A stretch of 5,400 bases of DNA, from assembly GCA_003648125.1 (NCBI GenBank), contig QMOE01000204.1:1-5400 (forward strand). Reading direction: 5' to 3'. The translations under genes were made by a program, and so were the position numbers. The DNA is from Chloroflexota bacterium (lineage in GTDB: Bacteria > Chloroflexota > Anaerolineae > B4-G1). The notes under the pieces were generated by a model that worked only from the letters and a program-made list of their open reading frames with translations, was not told the origin of the DNA and did no database searches. Positions 1-5,305 of the stretch are shown piece by piece (the first letter of the stretch is position 1; each line of letters starts with the position of its first letter).

Positions 1-83
1 CTCAGAGGGCAATGCCCGCTTTCCGGTGTCGGGTCGCTGACTTCGCCCAGGTCATATGCCTGTGACCGAGTTTTGTCAGTCAA
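1..83 (-). CDS. Start of a possible further gene, product unknown (partial)
   Basis: A frame beginning with TTG at 83-81 stays open for 27 codons to the window edge. The start of the predicted peptide is MTDKTRSQAYDLGEV, and it continues as a hydrophilic stretch rich in Asp, Glu and Pro with no signal peptide. A perfect AGGAGG lies 4 nt upstream of the TTG, which is a rather short spacing. The frame begins 39 bp after the stop of the acyl-CoA synthetase gene on the same strand, as expected for the next gene of a tight run. I do not recognise the product from so few residues. The unusual start codon and short length keep this tentative; it could be a chance open frame behind a chance AGGAGG. 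Confidence 0.35.
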   Translation of the reverse strand, partial: MTDKTRSQAYDLGEVSDPTPESGHCPL

Positions 84-87
84 CCAG

Positions 88-93
88 CCTCCT
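88..93 (-). promoter_or_regulatory. Shine-Dalgarno AGGAGG
   Basis: A perfect minus-strand AGGAGG sits in the 39-bp gap after the acyl-CoA synthetase gene. It is the main reason for proposing a TTG start at 83 for the partial gene at the left edge. No ATG or GTG lies at a better spacing in an open frame. Confidence 0.4.
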
Positions 94-122
94 GTATTCT
101 GTATTGCTCTCTTCTGGGAGAT

Positions 123-2288
123 TCAGCCCCGTTGCAGAGTGACCAGTGCATCCACGGCCAGCGCACCCTGTCCCGCCCGGTAGACGAAAACCGGGTTCAG
201 GTCCAGCTCGGCGATGGCCGGGCAGCCCACGGCCAGGCGTGACACGGCGACGATGATCTCGGCCAGCGCGTCGAGGTCGGAGGCGGCCTGGCCGCGCGCG
301 CCGGACAGTACCGGATAGGCGCGCAACTCGCGTAACATCTCCAGCGCCTCGTCCGTGGTCACAGGCGCCACGCGCAGAGCTGTATCCCCAACGACCTCGG
401 TGAATATCCCGCCCAGCCCGGCCAGCACCACCGGCCCGAACTGCTCGTCGCGCTTCATGCCAATCAGAACCTCGCGTCCGTCCGGCGGGGCCATGCGTTG
501 TACCAGCACTCCCTCAATCCGCGCCCTGGGCCGGCGTTGGCGCACCTTCGCCACCAGGCGCGGGAATGTCTCGCGCACAGCCTCCGCATCCGTCAGGTCC
601 AGCACCACGCCACCCACGTCGGTTTTGTGCAAAATGTCGGGGGAGACGATTTTGAGGGCCAGCGGGTAGCCCAGTTCATCGGCTGCCGCCGCCGCCTCTT
701 CCACCCCGGTCGCCAGACGACTAGCGGCCATCGGTATCCCGTAGGCAGCCATTACTTGTGCCGCTTCTGGTTCGGTCAGCGCCGGGCGACCTTCTCGCTG
801 CGCCGTTTCAACCAGTGCCAGGACCTCTTCCTGGGCGGGCGTTAGTTGTACCGGCCCGGCGGCGTTGTACGTTCGCTGGCGATAAACTTTGTACCGCCAC
901 AGGGCGGCCATCGCGTCCACGGCACGCGCCGGAGTGGGGTAGATGGGCAGGCCGCCGGCGTCTACCATGCGCACCGCCGGATGGTCCGGTGTGAGGCTTC
1001 CCACCACGATAGGCTTGTCGTGCCTGCGAAATTCCTCCAGAAGCGTGCGGCCTGCTTTGTCCAGACCATGGGCGATGGTTTCTACCATCGTCGGGAAGTG
1101 GTCAGCCGTACCTTCCACGGTAAGATCGCTGAGACCGAGAGCGATCATCCCAGAGAATTGCGGCTCGTCAAGGAGAATGCCCTGCGCGGTGGTGAACCAC
1201 TCCATGTCGAAATCGCCGGTCACGTCCACCGGATTGCGCGCCGAGGCGAAGGGCGGGACGAAGGATTCGATCCGTTTCCGCGCTGCGTCTGAAAGGGGCG
1301 GCAAGACCAGACCTCGCCGCTCGCAAGCATCGGCGGCAGCCACACCCGCGCCGCCCGACCGGGTGAGGATCACCATCCGGTTGTCGCGGGGCAGGGGCAG
1401 GCGGGTCAGAGCCTTAACGTAGTCGAAGAACTGCTCCGGGCCGTCGGCACGCAGGATACCCGCCTGGTGGAACGCCGCGTCGTAAATCTCGTCATGGCCG
1501 ACCAGCGACCCGGTGTGCGAGGCCGCCGCCCGCGCCCCGGCCGCACTGACCCCGGTCTTGATCAGCACTACCGGCTTGCGCTGTATGACGCGGCGGGCTA
1601 CCTCGATGAACCGCGGCCCCTCGTCCGGGTGTAAGCCCTCGATGTACATCATGATGGCGGCGATCTGCGGGTCGTCCCCGAAGTACTCCATGTAATCCGT
1701 GCAGGTCAGGTCCAACTCGTTACCGGAACTGACGAAGGTGTGAATACCCAGGCTCACCTGGCGGGCCAGCAGGAAAAGTTGGACGCCGTACCCGCCGCTT
1801 TGGGAGATGAAGGCCACGTTGCCGGGACGGATGGGAGCGGGCACCATCATCGCGCAGAAACGACCGGCCCGGCTATAGACTCCCATCCCGTTGGGCCCTA
1901 CCAGTCGCAGCCGCCCACGGCGGGCGATGGACAGCACCCGCTGCGCCAATTCGTGCTCGCCAGCCTCGCCGAAACCGGAGGTGATGACGATGGCCGCTTT
2001 CACGTCGCAGTCCACCGCCTCGGCGATCACATCGGGGACGGCGACGTTGGGCACGGCTACCACTGCCAGGTCCAGCGGTTCCCGAATGGCCGATAAACGG
2101 GGCACGGCGGACATCCCGGCGACTTGCGCCCGCCGGGGATTTACCGGATAGAGGTGGCCCTGATAGCCAGCCTTGATGATGCTGTTCAAGATCAGGTATC
2201 CCCACTTGCGGGGATTGTCCGTGGCCCCCACCACGGCCACCGAGCGGGGGCGAAATACAGCGTCGAGAGCGGAATGTAGGGCGGACAT
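123..2288 (-). CDS. ADP-forming acyl-CoA synthetase (acetate-CoA ligase, ADP-forming type, single chain)
   Basis: This 721-aa cytosolic enzyme of the NDP-forming acyl-CoA synthetase superfamily should interconvert acyl-CoA + ADP + Pi and acid + ATP + CoA through a phosphohistidine. Residues 8-110 form the CoA-binding Rossmann domain (VAVVGATDNP at 17-26, GFGEAG at 105-110). Residues of about 125-460 are succinyl-CoA-ligase-like, with GPNGMG at 131-136 and the catalytic-loop motif ASHTGS, giving His258 as the phosphorylated residue. Residues of about 500-721 are an ATP-grasp domain, with ILHKTDVGG at 552-560 (His554, matching the second relay histidine of archaeal ACD beta subunits) and ELDLNPV at 694-700 for metal and ATP. 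The alpha and beta modules are fused in one chain and no C-terminal GNAT is present, unlike Pat-type proteins. The ATG at 2288 has GGAG 7 nt upstream. The acyl substrate cannot be read from the sequence. The gene follows the inositol-phosphatase-like gene by 36 bp and is probably co-transcribed with it. Confidence 0.93.
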   Translation of the reverse strand: MSALHSALDAVFRPRSVAVVGATDNPRKWGYLILNSIIKAGYQGHLYPVNPRRAQVAGMSAVPRLSAIREPLDLAVVAVPNVAVPDVIAEAVDCDVKAAIVITSGFGEAGEHELAQRVLSIARRGRLRLVGPNGMGVYSRAGRFCAMMVPAPIRPGNVAFISQSGGYGVQLFLLARQVSLGIHTFVSSGNELDLTCTDYMEYFGDDPQIAAIMMYIEGLHPDEGPRFIEVARRVIQRKPVVLIKTGVSAAGARAAASHTGSLVGHDEIYDAAFHQAGILRADGPEQFFDYVKALTRLPLPRDNRMVILTRSGGAGVAAADACERRGLVLPPLSDAARKRIESFVPPFASARNPVDVTGDFDMEWFTTAQGILLDEPQFSGMIALGLSDLTVEGTADHFPTMVETIAHGLDKAGRTLLEEFRRHDKPIVVGSLTPDHPAVRMVDAGGLPIYPTPARAVDAMAALWRYKVYRQRTYNAAGPVQLTPAQEEVLALVETAQREGRPALTEPEAAQVMAAYGIPMAASRLATGVEEAAAAADELGYPLALKIVSPDILHKTDVGGVVLDLTDAEAVRETFPRLVAKVRQRRPRARIEGVLVQRMAPPDGREVLIGMKRDEQFGPVVLAGLGGIFTEVVGDTALRVAPVTTDEALEMLRELRAYPVLSGARGQAASDLDALAEIIVAVSRLAVGCPAIAELDLNPVFVYRAGQGALAVDALVTLQRG

Positions 2289-2298
2289 CTTTGTCTCC

Positions 2299-2317
2299 GT
2301 TTGTGTGTTTGTGTGTG
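2299..2317. repeat. Short GT-rich tandem repeat
   Basis: Two tandem copies of GTTTGTGT (2299-2306 and 2307-2314) followed by GTG lie in the 36-bp gap between the phosphatase stop and the acyl-CoA synthetase start. On the coding strand this gives a CA-rich, unstructured leader just upstream of the Shine-Dalgarno sequence. It may keep the ribosome site open, or it may be simple slippage sequence. Confidence 0.6.
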
Positions 2318-2324
2318 ATGTAGA

Positions 2325-3098
2325 TTACAGGCGGATAAACTTTCTTAGCTGCTCGTGTATCAGCCCGTTGCTGACCAGACAACCGGGGTCATTCAACCGC
2401 CAGGGATGGCCGTCCAGGGCAGTGACCCGCCCCCCGGCCTCGCGGACGATGAGCGCTGCCGCCGCCGCATCCCACGGCTTAAGCCCCAGGTGAAAGTACC
2501 CCTCGCACCAGCCGGCGGCCACGTAACAGGGAGCCAGAGCTGCCGAGCCGGCCACGCGCATCGTAGCTATGTGACCGGCCAGCCGGCCGATAATAGCGAT
2601 GACCGTGGCTCTCATTTTCAGGTCGCTCGACCAGTCCAGTCCGATCAGCGCCTCGCCGAGCTGATCCACCGCGCTGACGTGCAATCGCTCACCGTTGAGG
2701 TAAGCCCCCTCCCCGCGCTGGGTGTGGAACAGCCATTCGTGCAGCGGGTCGTAGACCACGCCGACGATGGGCTCGTCGTCCAGGGTGAGGGCAACGGACG
2801 TGGAAAAAACGGGGTAGCCGTGGGCGTAGTTGGTAGTGCCATCCAGGGGGTCAATCACCCAGCAGTAGCGGGAGCGTCGTGGCGGCGCAGCCGTCTCCTC
2901 GGTAAGGATGTCGTGATCGGGGAAACGAGCGCTCAGGATGCGCACGATGGCTGCTTCGGCCATCATGTCTACCTCGGTCACCAGGTCACGGGGGCCTTTG
3001 TGCCGCACCTGGTGGGCCTGGTGGAGCTGCTCACGTATGATCTGGCCCGCCGCGCGGGCTGCTTCGATAGCGGTTTGTAGGAATTCGTCGTTGGGCAT
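2325..3098 (-). CDS. Inositol monophosphatase family protein
   Basis: This 257-aa protein is the usual length of the family. It should be a Mg-dependent, Li-sensitive type phosphomonoesterase acting on inositol phosphate or a related sugar or nucleotide phosphate in the cytosol. The family metal-site motifs are intact: TEE at 66-68 (normally GEE), the signature WVIDPLDGTTNY at 80-91 with Asp83, Asp86, Gly87 and Thr88, and the second signature KPWDAAAAALIVREAGG at 207-223 with Asp210. RVAGSAAL at 181-188 matches the family's conserved substrate-side segment. The ATG at 3098 is supported by GAGGAG at 3102-3107 with good spacing. Substrate choice among inositol phosphate, fructose-1,6-bisphosphate, histidinol phosphate and PAP cannot be settled by eye. 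The gene is followed by the acyl-CoA synthetase after 36 bp and preceded by the Nudix-GNAT gene, 78 bp away. Confidence 0.93.
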   Translation of the reverse strand: MPNDEFLQTAIEAARAAGQIIREQLHQAHQVRHKGPRDLVTEVDMMAEAAIVRILSARFPDHDILTEETAAPPRRSRYCWVIDPLDGTTNYAHGYPVFSTSVALTLDDEPIVGVVYDPLHEWLFHTQRGEGAYLNGERLHVSAVDQLGEALIGLDWSSDLKMRATVIAIIGRLAGHIATMRVAGSAALAPCYVAAGWCEGYFHLGLKPWDAAAAALIVREAGGRVTALDGHPWRLNDPGCLVSNGLIHEQLRKFIRL

Positions 3099-3120
3099 TA
3101 TCTCCTCTTTGGCATTGGTC

Positions 3121-3145
3121 AGCCGATTTAGCCGATTCAGCCGAT
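3121..3145. repeat. Three tandem AGCCGAT heptamers at 9-bp period
   Basis: AGCCGAT occurs at 3121-3127, 3130-3136 and 3139-3145, separated by 2-nt spacers. A further CCGATA and its inverted mate TATCGGCT follow at 3159-3177. The array lies about 20-45 bp upstream of the phosphatase start on the coding strand, so it could be an operator-like site or a decayed intergenic repeat. No function is established. Confidence 0.7.
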
Positions 3146-3158
3146 GGGCTTGATGACT

Positions 3159-3175
3159 CCGATAGTTCTTATCGG
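3159..3175 (-). other. Hairpin immediately after the Nudix-GNAT stop
   Basis: CCGATA at 3159-3164 pairs perfectly with TATCGG at 3170-3175 around a 5-nt loop. On the coding strand the hairpin begins one base after the TAA stop. No U-tract follows, so it is not a canonical intrinsic terminator; mRNA 3'-end protection or attenuation are possible roles. The hairpin reuses the CCGAT core of the neighbouring tandem repeats. Confidence 0.5.
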
Positions 3176-3176
3176 C

Positions 3177-4148
3177 TTAATCCGTTCCATCGGGTGACAG
3201 GGAAGCGAGATCATAGGCCAGGAAGAGCGCCGTGCTCTGCTGGTGGGCGCTGGGCGGGTAGTACACGTCTATGAAGCCGCACACTCGAAACCCGGCCTTG
3301 AGGTAGACCATCAGCACTGGATTGTTGACCGGCGCTTCGGCGATGACTGTGCGCGCTCCATGCTCGCCGGCCACGTCCAGCGCGTACTTGATCAGCAGAG
3401 TGGCGATACCCCACCGCCGATAATTGGGCTGGACAAATATCTGGTTCAGATTGGCCGTCCCATTCCAGGGGTGAAAGGTCAAGCTGGAGAAGCCTACCAC
3501 CTGGCTGTCGTCCACTGCGACCAGCAACTCGTTCTGCGGGTCGAGGACGTACTGACGATAGTCCCGTCCCTCCTCGAAGTCGTAGCGCTCGTTGATCTGG
3601 GCCACCACGTCGGCCTCGTCCAGAGTCGCGGTGCGGTAGATCACCGCTCGTGCGCGTCGCCACTCCCGCAGGGCGTCCCGATGGGTGGAGAAGGCAATTT
3701 CCGGCAGTTCGTCCGGGGCGAAGGTACGGGCGTCCAGCGCATCGTCGCCGGCCCGCAGTTCGCCGCCGACCGCGTGCGCGGAGTACAGAACCAACACCCC
3801 CCGTTCGCGCGCCCCTCCCCCGAAGGAGTACACGCCCAGCAGGTCGTCCAGCTCCACCTCCAGCCCGGCCTCCTCGTGGGTCTCGCGGATGGCGGCTTCC
3901 TCGGCGGACTCGTCGGCCTCCACGTAGCCAGCGGGCAGTCCCCAGTACCCCTGGCGCGGTTCTACACCGCGGCGAATGAGTACCACCCGCCCGTCCATCT
4001 CCACCAGCGTACCAGCGGCCACCGCCGGATTGAGGTAGACGACGAACCCGCAGGCCGGGCAGACCGGGCGTTGCCGATCTCCTCTCATCTTCAGAACAAG
4101 CGGCGTGCCGCACTTAGGGCAAAATTTGAACTGGGTATGTTTCATCAT
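3177..4148 (-). CDS. Zinc-ribbon Nudix hydrolase fused to a GNAT N-acetyltransferase
   Basis: This 323-aa two-domain cytosolic protein is numbered from the ATG at 4148. Residues 6-36 form a zinc ribbon (Cys10, Cys13, Cys30, Cys33), as in NudC-like and ADP-ribose-type Nudix proteins. Residues of about 39-160 are the Nudix fold with an intact box at 74-96 (G-x5-E-x7-RET-HEEAGL; Glu92 and Glu93 are metal ligands), so hydrolysis of an X-linked nucleoside diphosphate is expected. Residues of about 168-315 form a GNAT domain with the acetyl-CoA loop RRWGIA at 244-249 and a C-terminal YLKAGFR segment typical of motif B. Neither substrate can be predicted. An in-frame TTG at 4160 and a second ATG at 4145 are alternative starts; no start has a good Shine-Dalgarno. 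The 4148 or 4145 ATG gives the compact N-terminus usual for this zinc ribbon. Upstream lies a hairpin and the orphan tsaD tail. Confidence 0.9.
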   Translation of the reverse strand: MMKHTQFKFCPKCGTPLVLKMRGDRQRPVCPACGFVVYLNPAVAAGTLVEMDGRVVLIRRGVEPRQGYWGLPAGYVEADESAEEAAIRETHEEAGLEVELDDLLGVYSFGGGARERGVLVLYSAHAVGGELRAGDDALDARTFAPDELPEIAFSTHRDALREWRRARAVIYRTATLDEADVVAQINERYDFEEGRDYRQYVLDPQNELLVAVDDSQVVGFSSLTFHPWNGTANLNQIFVQPNYRRWGIATLLIKYALDVAGEHGARTVIAEAPVNNPVLMVYLKAGFRVCGFIDVYYPPSAHQQSTALFLAYDLASLSPDGTD

Positions 4149-4164
4149 CAGTTGAGCCAAGACC

Positions 4165-4187
4165 GCACCGGCCTGAAGAGCCGGTGC
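4165..4187 (-). other. GC-rich hairpin upstream of the Nudix-GNAT gene
   Basis: An 8-bp perfect stem, GCACCGGC with GCCGGTGC, closes a 7-nt loop. It ends 16 nt before the ATG at 4148 on the coding strand. No U-run follows on the minus strand. It could end most transcripts coming from the C39 cassette or modulate translation of the Nudix gene, which lacks an obvious Shine-Dalgarno. Only the structure itself is certain. Confidence 0.55.
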
Positions 4188-4224
4188 CGACGATCTCTAT
4201 TTTCAAGTGCGCTCGATATTACTA

Positions 4225-4337
4225 GCTGGGTATCACTTGCTCAGATGTAACTACTCGCTGCCGCCAGTTCACACCAGCCGCAGATCGGGCTCCACGTCCA
4301 GGTCCCAGCCGCTGGTCTGCCCGGCCCGCAGGCGGTG
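4225..4337 (-). repeat. Direct repeat copy A: orphan tsaD 3' end plus downstream flank
   Basis: This stretch aligns to 5191-5305 in the same orientation. By hand count 98 of 115 alignment columns are identical, with 15 substitutions (13 of them transitions) and one 2-nt gap. The repeat covers the last 22 codons and stop of tsaD and about 44 bp of non-coding flank. Similarity fades quickly to the right of 4337. The two copies enclose the small-protein/C39 cassette. Confidence 0.85.
4269..4337 (-). pseudogene. Orphan fragment of tsaD C-terminus
   Basis: The minus strand encodes 22 residues and a TGA that match the end of the tsaD gene at 5237-5305 in 19 of 22 positions. Shared pieces include HRL, AGQTS, WDLDVEP and LRLV; the differences are Gln/Arg, Asp/Gly and Asn/Asp. 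The fragment has no start codon or Shine-Dalgarno and its upstream frame has no further resemblance to TsaD, so it is not a working gene. It sits between the C39 gene and the Nudix-GNAT gene. It is probably the tail of a former or displaced tsaD, left behind when the cassette was acquired. Confidence 0.75.
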
Positions 4338-4375
4338 GAGATGTCGGACAAGGATGGTCCGGCCTACACACTTTG

Positions 4376-4834
4376 TCAAGCACGACTCACGATGGCACAC
4401 TCGTAATCGAACTCGGACCAGGCCAGCAAGAATTCATCCAGGGGAACGGCGCGAGGTGCTTCTTCACAAGCGGGGTCGTTGAGATACGCGGTATCCTCCG
4501 CCAGCCCAACCACGACGACAGCGTGATAAGCGCTGAATTCCCAATTGGACAGCTCTCCAGTATCCAAGAAGACGATGCAAGGCAGGCCGTCTCGTAGATA
4601 AGCACGCAGTCGAGGCAAGGACATACTGCCGAAAGTCACAGACACTCCCAAGGATTCCAGAAAGCGAATGTGATAGGCTGGTGTGCCGAAGGAACGGGAG
4701 CGCAGCAACCGACTAATGTGTGCCTCTTCGATGTGGAGATCGAGATAGCTCAGCACCATCCGCGCGCAAGCTGGCAGACAGGCCCCTTCGTTACTTTGCT
4801 TATAATGAGGAACCGGCAACAAGTCGCTCGGCAT
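4376..4834 (-). CDS. C39-family papain-like cysteine peptidase domain protein
   Basis: This 152-aa protein consists almost entirely of a C39-type (papain-fold) domain. The catalytic set is recognisable: Gln13 of the oxyanion hole in VPHYKQ, Cys19 in EGACLPAC, His104 in AYHAVVVVG, and Asp120 in YLNDPA. It lacks a signal peptide, membrane segment and ABC-transporter domains, so it is not a bacteriocin-exporter peptidase of the usual fused kind. It should stay in the cytosol unless carried by a partner. The ATG at 4834 has AGGAG 10 nt upstream, placed inside the preceding gene, and the first 35 bp overlap that gene in another frame, indicating translational coupling. The substrate is unknown; candidates are the 118-aa partner or a leader peptide encoded elsewhere. 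Base composition is poorer in GC than the neighbouring Nudix gene, suggesting acquisition. Confidence 0.85.
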   Translation of the reverse strand: MPSDLLPVPHYKQSNEGACLPACARMVLSYLDLHIEEAHISRLLRSRSFGTPAYHIRFLESLGVSVTFGSMSLPRLRAYLRDGLPCIVFLDTGELSNWEFSAYHAVVVVGLAEDTAYLNDPACEEAPRAVPLDEFLLAWSEFDYECAIVSRA

Positions 4835-5156
4835 GGTTGGCTATCTCCTGTAGCAACTGTGCATCGGCCAGCACTTCACCGGTCTGAGCATCTACGTCAA
4901 TCTGCCCTACCTGACCCAGACGCCCATGGGGCGGCAACGCCAGGAAAACCGGCACGCGCCAGTGAAGATTATCATGCTCAATGACCAGCGTAGGTTCGTC
5001 ACTGCCCAATCCCGTGCCCACCGCGTTTAGCAACAACGAATTGACCTTCCGTCGAGCGACGAAAGGAGTGATGTTGAGCTGCGCCGAAACGTGAATGTTG
5101 ATGTCTACCTGGGCCGATTGAAGTTGGGGAATCGTTTTAGTGAGCACAGTGGTCAT
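4800..5156 (-). CDS. Small PepSY-like protein coupled to the C39 gene
   Basis: This 118-aa soluble protein has no signal peptide or membrane segment. I do not recognise a named family. The N-terminal third contains ITPFVARRKVNSLLL (29-43), a basic, probably helical stretch. The middle has WRVPVFLALPP (67-77). Residues 82-96 (QVGQIDVDAQTGEVL) resemble the strand-turn-strand of PepSY/YpeB-like domains, in which the VDAxTGEV pattern recurs. The C-terminus is helical and acidic. The ATG at 5156 has AAGGAG 9 nt upstream. The gene lies 80 bp after the tsaD stop and its end overlaps the C39 gene by 35 bp, so the two were probably made and inherited together. An inhibitor or chaperone of the peptidase is plausible (PepSY domains are often linked to peptidases), as is a substrate. 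Both are inference. Confidence 0.8.
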   Translation of the reverse strand: MTTVLTKTIPQLQSAQVDINIHVSAQLNITPFVARRKVNSLLLNAVGTGLGSDEPTLVIEHDNLHWRVPVFLALPPHGRLGQVGQIDVDAQTGEVLADAQLLQEIANHAERLVAGSSL

Positions 5157-5190
5157 CTCGGTTTGCTCCTTTCTGATCGCTTAATACCAG

Positions 5191-5305
5191 GTTGGGTATC
5201 ACTCGCCCAGATGTGACTACTCGCTGCTCTGTCAGCTCACACCAGCCGCAGATTGGGTTCCACGTCCAGGTCCCAGTCGCTCGTCTGGCCGGCCTGTAAG
5301 CGGTG
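5191..5305 (-). repeat. Direct repeat copy B: functional tsaD 3' end plus downstream flank
   Basis: This is the partner of the repeat at 4225-4337, with about 85% identity. Here the coding half belongs to the intact-looking tsaD reading frame. The non-coding half forms the leader of the small PepSY-like gene, so any promoter or processing signal in the repeat is present upstream of the cassette and also upstream of the Nudix-GNAT gene. Confidence 0.85.

Larger units (their letters stand above)
4269..5236 (-). mobile_element. Candidate inserted unit bounded by tsaD 3' ends (no integrase)
   Basis: The interval from the stop of the functional tsaD to the stop of its orphan copy holds the small-protein gene and the C39 gene, both oriented with tsaD. 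It looks like DNA that entered the tsaD 3' end and restored the reading frame with its own tail, as integrative elements do in tRNA genes and in some protein-coding genes. Sampled lines inside are 48-57% GC, against 68-72% in sampled lines of the flanking genes. No transposase, integrase or terminal inverted repeat is visible. A non-mobile origin by homologous recombination with a related locus, or by tandem duplication, is equally open. Confidence 0.3.

Noticed and set aside
1..122. Intrinsic terminator after the acyl-CoA synthetase gene (GGGC-AAT-GCCC at 8-18)
   Set aside because: The stem is only 4 bp, no T-run follows on the minus strand, and it would lie inside the possible next gene.
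2355..3080. 241-codon plus-strand frame over the phosphatase gene
   Set aside because: It lies entirely antisense to a gene with complete inositol-monophosphatase motifs, and no recognisable protein features are present.
3211..4113. 300-codon minus-strand frame shifted relative to the Nudix-GNAT gene
   Set aside because: The translation is Arg/Gly/Pro-rich low-complexity sequence, typical of an off-frame reading of high-GC coding DNA.
4160..4160. TTG at 4160 as the start of the Nudix-GNAT gene
   Set aside because: Two ATG codons follow within 15 bases. The TTG has no better ribosome site and adds only four residues before the usual zinc-ribbon N-terminus.
3243..4250. Long antisense open frame (335 codons) on the plus strand over the Nudix-GNAT gene
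   Set aside because: It mirrors a gene with intact Nudix, zinc-ribbon and GNAT motifs. Its own translation shows no domain and is a by-product of high GC codon bias.
4801..4806. TATAAT on the plus strand as a promoter -10 box
   Set aside because: There is no matching -35 at 16-18 bp, it lies inside the C39 coding sequence, and no plus-strand gene follows.
5157..5236. Sigma-70-like promoter (TGGTATTAA region) ahead of the PepSY-like gene
   Set aside because: The -10-like part is acceptable, but the hexamer at the right distance (TGGGCG) is a poor -35, so I did not annotate it.
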